A stretch of DNA of 64,000 nucleotides from Rahnella laticis (GTDB taxonomy: Bacteria > Pseudomonadota > Gammaproteobacteria > Enterobacterales > Enterobacteriaceae), in the NCBI RefSeq assembly GCF_015644585.1, contig NZ_JADOBI010000005.1, positions 404,687 through 468,686 of the forward strand, in the 5' to 3' direction. Below the pieces are notes generated by a model, which was given only the letters and a program-made list of their open reading frames with translations, did no database searches and was not told the DNA's origin. Shown here piece after piece: positions 52,798-61,563 of this stretch; positions within the stretch are counted from its first letter, which is position 1, and the number at the start of each line of letters is the position of its first letter. The translations under genes were made by a program, and so were the position numbers.

Positions 52798-52932
52798 AAT
52801 GGACTCCGCCTTAGACACAACTGTCAAAATGAGGAAACATTAATCACTTGATACGCATCGCTTTATGCGATGCTTATTCGAATCACTTCTCTGCAAAACC
52901 TTGTCACAATCTGAGTATCTCTGCGCTTTTAA

Positions 52933-53235
52933 TTATGCGCAAGTCTTACTAAGCAGGAAACATACCATTGCTGCACGAAGAGGCCGTTTGCTCTGCGCCT
53001 GCCACTGACCGTTCGGGCTGCTGATTTCTGCCAGCCAGAGGGGATCGCTTTGCAACTCTTTAAAATTTATGCTGATTTTGTTGGCGCAAATAATCGGCCA
53101 CGCATCGGAGGGGTTGTTGCAATAATCTTTGCCTTTCATGCCGCCGTAGGGATACCACTTCTCAGGCTCCTCTCCGGTCAATAAGGCAATGTTGTGGTTT
53201 ACTTCACTGTCGTTTTCTTCAGACCATTTGATCAT
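52933..53235 (-). CDS. NinX-like phage protein (DUF2591)
   Basis: A 100-residue protein starting MIKWSEENDSEVNHNIALLT and containing the hallmark DYCNNPSDAWPIICANKISI of the NinX/DUF2591 family, found in lambdoid prophage nin regions. It ends with a short Cys-containing tail. GGAAGAACAG before ATG 53235 suggests this start, although in-frame ATG 53247 and GTG 53259 exist. The role of NinX is unknown. It is isolated from other phage genes except the DUF4060-like gene 130 bases away. Confidence 0.75.
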   Translation of the reverse strand: MIKWSEENDSEVNHNIALLTGEEPEKWYPYGGMKGKDYCNNPSDAWPIICANKISINFKELQSDPLWLAEISSPNGQWQAQSKRPLRAAMVCFLLSKTCA

Positions 53236-53312
53236 CTGTTCTTCCATCCTGCAGGGCACATGCGTGGAGACTACCGGAAGATTAAGACACTTTTGTGAAT
53301 GAAAAGCATAAA

Positions 53313-53337
53313 TGAAAAACCCGCCAATTGGCGGGTT
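53313..53337 (-). terminator. Terminator after yebO
   Basis: AACCCGCC-aatt-GGCGGGTT, followed on the minus strand by T5. It lies 13 bases after the yebO stop. Confidence 0.85.
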
Positions 53338-53349
53338 AACAAAACGGAA

Positions 53350-53622
53350 TTATCGTTCAGGAATAAATCCGCGCAGGCTGAGAGCAGAATCATCCTCTGT
53401 CTCAACGGTGGGCGTATTGCCCTTTGCCTGTGCAGCCAGAACCTTGAGCAACTCGGTTTGCTGGCGTTGTTGCTCAGCTATCTCGTGCAACAAAGCAATT
53501 TGCTCATTTGCCCTGACGCTGGCGCGGCTGACAAAAAACCACACCAGAAGGAATAACAGCGCTGAGAGTGCACACAGCACCAATGAAGCCAGGCTGTTTT
53601 GGCCCATTGCGAAATCAAACAT
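53350..53622 (-). CDS. yebO: YebO family membrane protein
   Basis: A 90-residue protein with one N-terminal transmembrane helix (about 10-32, LASLVLCALSALLFLLVWFF) followed by VSRASVRANEQIALLHEIAE, a coiled-coil-like region. E. coli YebO has the same WFFxxRASxRxNEQIxLL sequence and size (95). The function is unknown. In E. coli it lies beside mgrB in the order cspC-yobF-yebO-mgrB; here about 3.4 kb of accessory genes separates it from yobF. Confidence 0.88.
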   Translation of the reverse strand: MFDFAMGQNSLASLVLCALSALLFLLVWFFVSRASVRANEQIALLHEIAEQQRQQTELLKVLAAQAKGNTPTVETEDDSALSLRGFIPER

Positions 53623-53759
53623 TGACTACCCTACCACTGAATGTTCAGAGCAAGCATCTTACCATCCCCGGCAGGCCAGGGAAGTCATTCACAAAAAAAC
53701 AGGGGTTTCTTACCGGTTTGCGGATCCCAAAGTTCGCAGGTTCGTCTGGCAGGCATTAC

Positions 53760-53882
53760 TCAGAAAGGAATAAAGGAGGTGATAGAGCAAACACCAAGGT
53801 CAAAGTTGCCGCCCTGATCGCAATAGCTGTTGAGGGCAAGCAGGTACAGACCGATACAGATGAGCAGGAAAAGGACGAACAT
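53760..53882 (-). CDS. mgrB: PhoQ regulator MgrB
   Basis: The C-terminal part NSYCDQGGNFDLGVCSITSF then IPF aligns with E. coli MgrB [20 protein letters not shown] then IPW. Both cysteines needed for activity, their spacing and the FIP ending are kept. One transmembrane helix precedes it. MgrB sits in the inner membrane and inhibits PhoQ in a negative feedback loop. ATG 53882 has a perfect AGGAGG six bases upstream (40 residues). An upstream TTG at 53918 would add a basic stretch (KKPVFSVRR) like the KKFRW start of MgrB, giving 52 residues. Which is used is open. Confidence 0.85.
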   Translation of the reverse strand: MFVLFLLICIGLYLLALNSYCDQGGNFDLGVCSITSFIPF

Positions 53883-53966
53883 CACGATCCTCCTGACACT
53901 GAAAACAGGCTTTTTCAATTTGATGGCAGGTCTCTTTTGGTTTAAAAAGCGTCTATCAGGGCTCAA

Positions 53967-54687
53967 AGGGATAGTCCAAACATAGCAGAACAGAAACCCA
54001 TAGTACGACGTAAATCCTAAACAGCGATATAACGAAGTATCGTCTTTTACTCTCAGCGCGACCCGTAATTATCACATACAGAAATCATACACGTTAATGT
54101 ATAACCCTTATCAATTAATCCCGAATAACTCCCCTTGATCTGCATCAAATAAATAAACATTTGCTGCATACCTGTTCCCCCTGTTGTTCATCAAAACCGT
54201 TTCCGATAAATAAAGATTTTTAACCAAAACATTGCGCAATGTAAGAAATTAAACAACCCGATAATACATTCCCCCTAAAAATGCACCTTAGCAATTTTCA
54301 CTCAAATAAATATGACCCGCACCCTGAAAAACCCTGTTCCACGGGGAGCCCGGCGGATTATCACGCATAACATCCCGTTACAGAGCCTGCCAGGCAAGGG
54401 CCTGAACAGCAGCATAAATTCTAATATACCGTTATTATTCAGAAAGCATAAAGAAAAACATTATTCAAAATATTCCAAATAAATTAAATTCAGAACTTTA
54501 AACAACAAAAATAATTCAGTTTTCTTTCAAGTTTGCGTGAACTTCTTTATTGAATAACACCATGCATTAAAATATCATCCCGCCGTCGAACAGTTCTTCT
54601 GTCTCTTCTGTAATATAAATCAAAGCATAGTAACTGGAATTATTTCAGTTGATTCATGCTGACTATTTTTTGTTGAGGGATTAATAA
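53967..54687. other. Long AT-rich region between mgrB and the autotransporter gene
   Basis: About 700 bases without a supported gene, strongly AT-rich, probably an H-NS-bound control region for the autotransporter. A perfect FNR-type site lies at 54135-54148. The ribosome site GAGGGATTAATAA is next to the autotransporter ATG. No clear PhoP box was found upstream of mgrB; TGTTTA (about 54030) has no good second half. Confidence 0.5.
54135..54148. promoter_or_regulatory. FNR-type binding site
   Basis: TTGATCTGCATCAA is a perfect match to TTGAT-N4-ATCAA. It is about 540 bases before the autotransporter start and about 250 bases before mgrB, so the target gene is unclear. Confidence 0.55.
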
Positions 54688-57393
54688 ATGCATGCATGGA
54701 ATAAAAAGTTCTTCGTTTCTAAAATAGCGCTGGCCTGCGCTGTTGCAGTAACAGCACCTGCGGCGATGTCAGCAGACATCTCCGGCACCGTATACGATAC
54801 TTTCTACAGTGACTCGATTCAGTCTGGTTATATTGGCTATCACGGCTATGTTGATAATGATGGTGCCAATAACAGTTACACTGGCGGAGACATCTACTCC
54901 TCTATCAATAATGCAGTCGTAAACGGCGTTATCTCTACGCATTATCTGGGCTTTGATAGCAATACCAGCAATGTCCTGAATATCACCAATTCCACCGTGA
55001 ATGGCATGATCACTTCCCGTTGCGTTGGTTCTACGGATTCTACTTGTGGCTCCACAGCCCGCAATGAATACGACCAGTCACCGTTGCAGCTGACCATTGA
55101 TAACTCCACCATCAATGATACTTACGAAAACTTCAGTTATGACGTCGTTGGCGCAGACAATAAAATTACGCATCAACAATACCCAACTTCTGCTTTGGGT
55201 GTTGCCGTAACGCTTGAGCAAGAAAGCAATATCGTTATCCAGAACAATTCCCATGTTGCTGGCATTGCGCTGACACAGGGTTATGGTTGGGCTGATACCA
55301 CTGTTAATGATGGTAATACTTACGATACGAATATCACCGTTAATGATTCTGTTCTGACTTCAGGTTCATACAGCGAACTGGGCAATAATAGTTTTTATGG
55401 TCAATCAGATAAACCTAGCGATTACGGTTCAAGAACCGACGGCGCAACAAATCCTGCCGATGATGTTGCGTTATCTGTAACGGCAACCGCACAAGATAAC
55501 TCAATGAAGACTAACGCCGTCTTTAATAATTCCACCATCAAAGGCGATGTGACTTTCGCAAGCTCGTTTGACAATAATTATTATAAGGGCGGCCATGACA
55601 GCAATGGTGACGGCAACCTTGATACTAATGGTTGGGATGACACCGACGAACTGAATCTGACTCTGGATAATGGCAGTAAATGGGTTGGCGCAGCGACTTC
55701 TAACGTCGACAAAGATTATACTTTGTATGATCGCTCGGCTAACAGCATCTGGCCGGATTCACTTTACAGCAATACTACCAACCTTTTAATCGGCGACAGC
55801 GTTTATCAGAGCGGTCTGTTCAATGTTGCTCTGAACAATGGTTCTGAGTGGGATACCACAAAGGCATCCAACATTGATAACCTGACCCTGAATAACCAGT
55901 CACAGCTGAATGTTGTTGATTCGACTCTGGTTGCAGACAACATCTCTCTGACAAATCAGTCAAGCCTGAAAATTGCAGCTCACGGCGGCGTTGCAACTGA
56001 CGCACTGAACCTGAACTCAGGCAGTAAAGCGACTCTGACTGAAGAAACCGCTTCTTTGTACGCGAACACCATTACCGTCGGTAACGGTTCTCAGCTGAAC
56101 TTAGGCGCTGGTGAAGTTGATACTCACAATATGGTGCTGACTGATGACGGTACCTTCAATGTTGGCAGCCGTGAGTATGTTCTGAACTCGGACATGAATA
56201 ACGCCCGCGACAAAACTGCTGCGGATTACGTTTACGACCGCGGTACTATCGGTATGAATTCCGATGGTCACCTGGCGGTTAACGGTGTGACTAACGGTAA
56301 CTATCAGGTTCGTGTTGATAACGCGACCGGCGCAGGCCGTGTAGCAGATTATCAGAATAAAGAACTGATCCGTACTTACGGTGGCAACGCAACCTTCACT
56401 CACGCAAATACCGCTGATCTGGGTGCTTATAAGTATCAGGCAGAACAAGTTGGCGATACCGTGGTTCTGGCTAAACAAGGCATCACTTCTACCGCTAACG
56501 CGGCGCTGAGCCTGCCTTCTTCTAATGCTGCAACCTGGCACATGGAGCAGGATACTCTGAGCAACCGTATGGACAGCTCACGTCACACCCAGGGTGATGA
56601 CAAAGGCGGCGTATGGGTTAACTACTTTGGCGGTCAGCAAAACGGCGACAATGGCGTTGTTGATTACGATCAGGACGTTAACGGCATTATGGTTGGTTTG
56701 GATAAAGTCACTGAAGGTGGCGGCGATCGCCAATGGCTGGTCGGTATGGCGGCCAGCTTCGCGAAATCCAGCCTGTCTATGGACAATGCAAGCGCAGATA
56801 CTGACAGCCAGTCAGCACGCGTTTACTCAAGCCTGGACTTCAAAAATGGCGTATTCATTGATTCGTCTCTGAGCTACAGCCACTTCAACAACTCCACTGA
56901 CAGCACCATGAGCAACGGTCAGCAAGTGTCTGGTGATAACTCCACCGACGCATGGGGCTTCGGTCTGAAAGCCGGTTACGACTGGAAATTCGCACCGCAG
57001 GCTTACCTGACTCCTTACGCCAGCATCACTGGCGTATTCATCGGTGATGACGACTACAGCATGAGCAACAACATGCGCGTCAGCGATCAGGCTTATGACA
57101 GCATGCGTTACGAGTTGGGTACCAACATCGGTTACACCTTCGATCTGGGTGCCGGTCAGGCCATCAGCCCTTACGCAACACTGGCATACGTTTATGAAGA
57201 TGCGAACAATGATGCAGATATCAACGGTGACCGTATCGATAACGGCATCGACGGTTCAGCTGTTCGCGTTGGTTTAGGCGGTCAGTTCGACATGAGCAAA
57301 AACTTCACCGTTTACGCGGGTGCTAACTACCTGGGCGGCAGCGATGTTGACCAGCCGTGGGCAGCAAACGTGGGTATGAAATACCGCTGGTAA
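54688..57393 (+). CDS. Large autotransporter (type Va secretion) with beta-helix passenger
   Basis: A 901-residue protein. The signal peptide (about 1-29) ends TAPAAMSA before DISGTVYD. The passenger (about 30-620) is rich in Asn, Asp, Ser, Thr and Gly, with repeats of the type LTLNNQSQLNVVDSTL and LSLTNQSSLKIAAHGG that form a beta-helix. The C-terminal barrel (about 645-901) starts GGVWVNYFGGQQNGDNGVVD and ends with the outer-membrane signature MKYRW. Barrel type and passenger recall the YfaL/pertactin/AidA groups of adhesins. There is no obvious protease motif; adhesion or autoaggregation is likely. The codon use changes from the AT-rich passenger to the more GC-rich barrel. Confidence 0.9.
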   Translation: MHAWNKKFFVSKIALACAVAVTAPAAMSADISGTVYDTFYSDSIQSGYIGYHGYVDNDGANNSYTGGDIYSSINNAVVNGVISTHYLGFDSNTSNVLNITNSTVNGMITSRCVGSTDSTCGSTARNEYDQSPLQLTIDNSTINDTYENFSYDVVGADNKITHQQYPTSALGVAVTLEQESNIVIQNNSHVAGIALTQGYGWADTTVNDGNTYDTNITVNDSVLTSGSYSELGNNSFYGQSDKPSDYGSRTDGATNPADDVALSVTATAQDNSMKTNAVFNNSTIKGDVTFASSFDNNYYKGGHDSNGDGNLDTNGWDDTDELNLTLDNGSKWVGAATSNVDKDYTLYDRSANSIWPDSLYSNTTNLLIGDSVYQSGLFNVALNNGSEWDTTKASNIDNLTLNNQSQLNVVDSTLVADNISLTNQSSLKIAAHGGVATDALNLNSGSKATLTEETASLYANTITVGNGSQLNLGAGEVDTHNMVLTDDGTFNVGSREYVLNSDMNNARDKTAADYVYDRGTIGMNSDGHLAVNGVTNGNYQVRVDNATGAGRVADYQNKELIRTYGGNATFTHANTADLGAYKYQAEQVGDTVVLAKQGITSTANAALSLPSSNAATWHMEQDTLSNRMDSSRHTQGDDKGGVWVNYFGGQQNGDNGVVDYDQDVNGIMVGLDKVTEGGGDRQWLVGMAASFAKSSLSMDNASADTDSQSARVYSSLDFKNGVFIDSSLSYSHFNNSTDSTMSNGQQVSGDNSTDAWGFGLKAGYDWKFAPQAYLTPYASITGVFIGDDDYSMSNNMRVSDQAYDSMRYELGTNIGYTFDLGAGQAISPYATLAYVYEDANNDADINGDRIDNGIDGSAVRVGLGGQFDMSKNFTVYAGANYLGGSDVDQPWAANVGMKYRW

Positions 57394-57432
57394 TTTCTGC
57401 CTGCTCTGCGTCTGACACAGAGTTAAGTTATC

Positions 57433-57463
57433 AATTGGCCCCTTTTCAGGGGCCAATTTTTTT
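57433..57463 (+). terminator. Terminator after the autotransporter gene
   Basis: AATTGGCCCC-ttttca-GGGGCCAATT followed by T5, a strong intrinsic terminator 40 bases after the stop. Confidence 0.93.
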
Positions 57464-57579
57464 GCTTTCAGCCCGAGCGCCGCGATTCAGAATTGGCTGG
57501 GATGACATTTACCCGGAAATAACTTCTACTAGACTTATCAATATCCTGAAGCGTCAGGATGAACATGGGGAGTTTTGGG

Positions 57580-57816
57580 ATGAGTGTGATTAAAACGATT
57601 ATTGTATTGGCCGTTATTTACGCCGTTTTTCTTTTTTCCGGCTACGGTGTGACCGTCGGCAGCAGTGAAAATGCAGCGGGTCTTGGGCTGAAATGCCAGT
57701 ATCTCACCGCGCGCGGGATTGTCAGCTCACAGTATATCCATTCCGACAGCGGCGTAATTGGCATGGCTAACTGCCCGATCTTCAAACAGGTCGGCGAAGT
57801 GGTTGATAATAAATAG
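57580..57816 (+). CDS. yobH: YobH family protein
   Basis: A 78-residue protein (E. coli YobH, 79). One N-terminal hydrophobic segment (IIVLAVIYAVFLFSGYGVTV) is followed by SSENAAGLGLKCQYLTARGI and a second Cys in MANCPIFKQV, ending VVDNK. These match E. coli YobH closely (SKENAAELGLQCTYLTARG). It is a probable periplasm-facing, membrane-anchored protein of unknown role. Start ATG 57580 fits the family; the frame upstream (57559) is an extension. In E. coli it lies after mgrB, as it does here except for the autotransporter in between. Confidence 0.9.
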   Translation: MSVIKTIIVLAVIYAVFLFSGYGVTVGSSENAAGLGLKCQYLTARGIVSSQYIHSDSGVIGMANCPIFKQVGEVVDNK

Positions 57817-57829
57817 AGAAAAATGTGGG

Positions 57830-57862
57830 TTGTTATGCCCGTCCAGGCGGCGGGCATAACAA
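57830..57862. terminator. Stem-loop between convergent yobH and the next gene
   Basis: TTGTTATGCCCG-tccaggcgg-CGGGCATAACAA is a perfect 12-base stem. There is no clear T-run, but its place between convergent stops suggests a bidirectional terminator. Confidence 0.6.
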
Positions 57863-57867
57863 AAGCA

Positions 57868-58113
57868 TCAGCTGTCGTGCCGGGTGAATTTCAGCTCAAT
57901 GAGCGAAATGGCCTTTTCGATAGCGCGCTTGGTGACCGGATCCGCTCCGGCAGGATGTTTACTGAAATCAATGCTCTTCAGCTGAAGAGACATTTTCTCG
58001 CGAACTTCCGCTGGCGCAATAATTTCGATCACATCCAGAATTTGTTTAATTACCAGCTGGCATGCCACCAGATCAGATTCAATTTCCTGTTCTCTGTTTA
58101 AAGAATCGGACAT
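57868..58113 (-). CDS. Small helical cytosolic protein, unknown
   Basis: An 81-residue protein, [40 protein letters not shown] and [17 protein letters not shown]. It is predicted almost wholly helical. AGGAG six bases before ATG 58113 fixes the start. It faintly recalls small enterobacterial helical proteins such as YecF (DUF2594), but no diagnostic motif confirms this. It is monocistronic and convergent with yobH. Confidence 0.65.
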   Translation of the reverse strand: MSDSLNREQEIESDLVACQLVIKQILDVIEIIAPAEVREKMSLQLKSIDFSKHPAGADPVTKRAIEKAISLIELKFTRHDS

Positions 58114-58314
58114 CAGATACTCCTTCCACAAAAGCCATTCGTAAAAATTATGGTCGCGAGAATATCACGCGCATGAATGAAATTCTCTATCCCCGCCTTT
58201 CTTGTATTTCGCCTCGCTATAACTGGACAAAGAATCAGCAAACGAATCCCGTTTTGTGTCGTTACCGGAACATTCCTTCTATGCTTAATCAGGTGACAAC
58301 GAAGGAGGAGCACG

Positions 58315-58506
58315 ATGTTCGCACTTGTTTTGACCATCTGTTATCTCGGCGGTGGATGCGAATATTTGGTCGTGGATGCCTTTAATACGAAGGCACAATG
58401 CACTGTCGCCATGCACCAGCAAGGTTTGCGGCAGGCCGGCTGTTACCCTATTGAAGATTTTATTGATGGTTACTGGATCCCGGCACATGAGAATGCCGGT
58501 TATTAG
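58315..58506 (+). CDS. yebW: YebW family small protein
   Basis: A 63-residue protein, the same length as E. coli YebW. MFALVLTICYLGGGCEYLVV and GCYPIEDFIDGYWIPA match E. coli (MFALVLFVCYLDGGCEDIVV, GCFPIEDFIDGFWRPA). Four cysteines are conserved. AAGGAGGAGCACG before the ATG is a very strong ribosome site. In E. coli yebW lies close to the ryeA/ryeB locus; here it is about 33 kb away, so the order has been rearranged. The function is unknown. Confidence 0.92.
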   Translation: MFALVLTICYLGGGCEYLVVDAFNTKAQCTVAMHQQGLRQAGCYPIEDFIDGYWIPAHENAGY

Positions 58507-58634
58507 CCCCTTGTGTCCGCTTTCACAACGTGGCGATAAAATGTTCCATAAAGATTGCTAAAGTGTCAGAAGAGCGGTATGAATACCCTGTTACTCATTG
58601 ATATTTAACCATATTGACAGGGCAGGAAATGGCA

Positions 58635-60275
58635 ATGACGATACGTAAAACTTATGGCTGCTTTCAGAAACTTCCCGTCGCAGTCCTTCTTTCCAGTGCC
58701 TTTCTGGCACCTTTTGCCAGCTACGCCGCGACCGTTCCTGCGGGAGTTGAGCTGGCAGCAAAACAAGAAATCGTGCGCAATAACGGGACTGAACCCGCCT
58801 CTCTTGATCCTCATAAAGTGGAAAGCGATGTTGAATTCAATATTCTAAGTGATCTGTTTGCGGGCCTGATTACCATTGATAACAAGGGCGATGCACAACC
58901 CTCGCTGGCTGCAAGCTGGGAAACGAAAGATCAGAAAACCTGGGTTTTCCATTTACGCCCGGGCATTGTCTGGTCTGACGGTTCTCCGATTACCGCACAG
59001 GATGTCGTTTTCAGCTGGCGTCGTTTGATCGACCCTAAAACCGCTTCACCTTACGAAAGTTATCTGGGCAGCATGCACGTCCTCAATGCCAATGAAATCA
59101 TCGCGGGCAAAAAATCGGCTGACCAGTTAGGGATCAAAGCGCTGGATAAAGATACGCTGGAAGTCACCCTCGACCAGCCGCTTTCTTACTTCCTCGGCAT
59201 GCTGGCGCACCCTTCACTTTCGCCAATTAGTCAGGCCGATGTCGAAAAATTCGGCGATAAATGGACCCAGCCCGGCAACCTCGCCAGTAGCGGTCCTTTC
59301 AAACTGGATACCTGGACGGTTAACGAACGCATAACCGCAGTCCGTAATGCAACCTACTGGGATAACGCGCATACCGTCATCAATAAAGTGACCTATCTGC
59401 CAATTGCGTCCGGCACGGCGGATGTGAACCGCTACAAAGCCGGCGAAATAGACATTACGAATACCATCCCGGCGCCATTGTTCGCCTCGCTGAAAAAAGA
59501 GCTGGGTTCACAGGTTCATGTCAGCCCATATCTCGCGGTTTATTACTACGCGATGAACACACAGAAACCGCCATTTAACGATGTGCGGGTGCGTAAAGCG
59601 CTGAATCTGGCGATTGATAAATCGATTATTGCCGACAAAGTGCTGGGTCAGGGACAAACACCAGCCTGGCATCTGACGCCAGATAACACCGGTGGATTTA
59701 CATTTGCCAAACCGAAAGATGCCAGCCTGACGCAGGCCCAGCGCAACGAAGAAGCGAAGAAATTGCTGAAGGAAGCCGGTTTTGGTCCGGATCATCCGCT
59801 GAAATTCAATCTTCTGTACAACACGTCAGAAGCACATCAGCGTATTGCCATCGCGGCGGCGTCTATGTGGAAAAAGAATCTCGGCGTGGATGCCGTTTTA
59901 CAGAATCAGGAATGGAAAACCATGCTCGATACCATGCATCAGGGGACTTACGAAGTGGTTCGTTACGCCTGGATTGCGGACTACAACGAGCCGTCCACGT
60001 TCCTGAATACTCTGCGTACCGGCAACAGTGAAAATACGCCTAAATTCAGCAATGCCACTTACGATCAGGCGCTGAACGATGCATTAAAAGCGACGGATAA
60101 AGCCGATGTTGGCAAAGCGTATCAGCAAGCAGAACAGGTTCTGACCGACCAGTCGCCGGTCATCCCGCTGTACCATTATGTGAGCACCCGTCTGGTAAAA
60201 CCTTATGTCGGCGGCTTCAACGACAGCCTGCTCAATTACGTCTACACCAAAGATTTATATGTGATTAAGCACTAA
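58635..60275 (+). CDS. Periplasmic oligopeptide-binding protein, OppA/MppA family, orphan
   Basis: A 546-residue solute-binding protein with a signal peptide ending SYAATVPAG. The mature N-terminus has QEIVRNNGTEPASLDPHKVE, and further family motifs are LRPGIVWSDGSPITAQDVVF, WRRLIDPKTASPYESYL and VRVRKALNLAIDKSII. It binds peptides in the periplasm and hands them to an ABC transporter. No oppBCDF genes are nearby, so it probably works with permease subunits encoded elsewhere, as E. coli MppA does with Opp. AGGA seven bases before ATG 58635 supports this start; ATG 58629 is also possible. Whether it is OppA-like or a murein-tripeptide binder is not settled. Confidence 0.9.
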   Translation: MTIRKTYGCFQKLPVAVLLSSAFLAPFASYAATVPAGVELAAKQEIVRNNGTEPASLDPHKVESDVEFNILSDLFAGLITIDNKGDAQPSLAASWETKDQKTWVFHLRPGIVWSDGSPITAQDVVFSWRRLIDPKTASPYESYLGSMHVLNANEIIAGKKSADQLGIKALDKDTLEVTLDQPLSYFLGMLAHPSLSPISQADVEKFGDKWTQPGNLASSGPFKLDTWTVNERITAVRNATYWDNAHTVINKVTYLPIASGTADVNRYKAGEIDITNTIPAPLFASLKKELGSQVHVSPYLAVYYYAMNTQKPPFNDVRVRKALNLAIDKSIIADKVLGQGQTPAWHLTPDNTGGFTFAKPKDASLTQAQRNEEAKKLLKEAGFGPDHPLKFNLLYNTSEAHQRIAIAAASMWKKNLGVDAVLQNQEWKTMLDTMHQGTYEVVRYAWIADYNEPSTFLNTLRTGNSENTPKFSNATYDQALNDALKATDKADVGKAYQQAEQVLTDQSPVIPLYHYVSTRLVKPYVGGFNDSLLNYVYTKDLYVIKH

Positions 60276-60412
60276 CGCATTGCGCTAACCCCCTTCCGGC
60301 CTGCGTGCCGGAAGGAACTCATTTTTGCCCTGCCACCCGATCTCAGCCCGCACACTTGCCACACGCCACTCAGATGGTAGATTGTACGTAAATCACACAA
60401 ACGGGAGCTGTC

Positions 60413-60628
60413 ATGAAATTCTCGGAAAGTGAGATCCAACCGCTTTGGGATGAAGTGGCGCGTATTATCGGTGATGGCGTAATTCAGATGCGTCACAGAG
60501 GGGAGCCTCTGAGTGCCGATGCGCTGATTGGTTATCTCGACGAGCAACTGGCCTGCGCCACCGGCGTTCAGCGTCGTATTTTACTTGGCGCAGCCATCAA
60601 TATGTTAAAAACCGACCGCCGTTCCTGA
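60413..60628 (+). CDS. Small helical protein, possibly AriR/YcgZ-type regulator
   Basis: A 71-residue protein, MKFSESEIQPLWDEVARIIG, DGVIQMRHRGEPLSADALIG, then YLDEQLACATGVQRRILLGA. The layout (two helices, a LS-A-LI-YL core and a final R-ILLGAAINML) recalls the small connector proteins YcgZ, YmgB/AriR and YmgC, but similarity is weak. GGGAGCTGTC precedes the ATG. It is a single gene between the peptide-binding protein and a convergent hypothetical. Confidence 0.65.
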   Translation: MKFSESEIQPLWDEVARIIGDGVIQMRHRGEPLSADALIGYLDEQLACATGVQRRILLGAAINMLKTDRRS

Positions 60629-60696
60629 ACAAGGGACGAACAAAATCCTCGTCGCCTTTTCAGGGAACGAGTCACGAATAATTCCTGCAATTGCCT

Positions 60697-60984
60697 TCAC
60701 TTAGGCTGCGCTGCACGCCCCTGCGCGAATAAGAAAATGCGCTGAGTGATGTCATCCGCGCCGAGAATATTCCCTTTCTGCTCCAGATTTGCTTTGGCAT
60801 AAGCCACATCGTGAGCCTGGTCTACCATGCTGATCACGCGATCACGCGTAGGTTTATCCAGAATGCCCAGTAACGTGGTCAAAATTGCCTGATAAGCATT
60901 TGAAGCATAGGTCAGTTGTCTTTCACGTTGTTCCAGCGCGTCAATGCGAACCATCAGGGCCTGCAATTGTTCTTGATGCGTCAT
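60697..60984 (-). CDS. Hypothetical coiled-coil protein
   Basis: A 95-residue protein starting MTHQEQLQALMVRIDALEQR (start ATG 60984, AGGATGCCGCT upstream). The first 30 residues form a short coiled coil, then AILTTLLGILDKPTRDRVIS and MVDQAHDVAYAKANLEQKG, with LFAQGRAAQPK at the end. It has no signal peptide or membrane segment. I do not recognise a family. The upstream extension to 61002 lacks support. Confidence 0.7.
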   Translation of the reverse strand: MTHQEQLQALMVRIDALEQRERQLTYASNAYQAILTTLLGILDKPTRDRVISMVDQAHDVAYAKANLEQKGNILGADDITQRIFLFAQGRAAQPK

Positions 60985-61002
60985 AGCGGCATCCTTCTTC
61001 AC

Positions 61003-61306
61003 GGGTGGAAAATAACCGGATACAGCGAAGAAAGGGATCTTCGCCGGTTACTGATATTAAGTTTAGCAGACTTAAAAAAAGTGAAGAGCCCGACCAGCGG
61101 GATGCAAAGTAAACCGTTGTTCAATGAGCCGTTAACCGCTTCAGCAGTTGTAACCCGTCCTTATCCCAAACTCCCTCACGCCAGCAGGGTTTTGCAGCAC
61201 AATGCGTAACATCAGCAGCACCTGCTTACAGATAGCAAAATGACAAGCCAGCGCCTGCTATGACATTTTCTGCCACAGCACTAATCGTTCATTCAGGGGA
61301 AATCAG
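61003..61306. other. Non-coding gap between hypothetical genes
   Basis: About 300 bases between divergent genes. I see no gene, clear repeat or strong promoter in it, apart from the AGGGGAAATCAG ribosome site of the next gene at its right end. Confidence 0.4.
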
Positions 61307-61519
61307 GTGAAAAAAACAATCTTCGGCGCAGTCATTTGCAGCATGTTGCTGATGAGCTCATTTGCCCAGGCGGCAGGTTGCCTCAAGGGCGCTGTCGTGG
61401 GAGGCGTTGCGGGACATTTGAAACACCACGCGGTCATCGGCGCGGTCGCAGGTTGCGCTATCGGGCACCATCTTGCCGCGCAGGAAAAGAAACAGCAGGC
61501 TGCCGCTGCTGCGAAATAA
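61307..61519 (+). CDS. Small exported glycine-zipper protein
   Basis: A 70-residue protein with a signal peptide (MKKTIFGAVICSMLLMSSFA ending AQA) and a mature part of GCLKGAVVGGVAGHLKHHAV then IGAVAGCAIGHHLA. Repeated GxxxG spacing is a glycine zipper, which packs in membranes, and two cysteines and HH pairs are present. It ends in a Lys/Ala tail. Small envelope proteins of this type occur in enterobacteria with unknown roles. GTG 61307 follows AGGGGAAATCAG. Confidence 0.75.
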   Translation: MKKTIFGAVICSMLLMSSFAQAAGCLKGAVVGGVAGHLKHHAVIGAVAGCAIGHHLAAQEKKQQAAAAAK

Positions 61520-61563
61520 CCGGTAAAAATCAGGGCAATTCATGCCCTGATATCACGTGAAAA

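Noticed and set aside
53299..53945. Overlapping plus-strand frames opposite yebO and mgrB
   Set aside because: The minus-strand genes match known families by sequence and position; these are their shadows.
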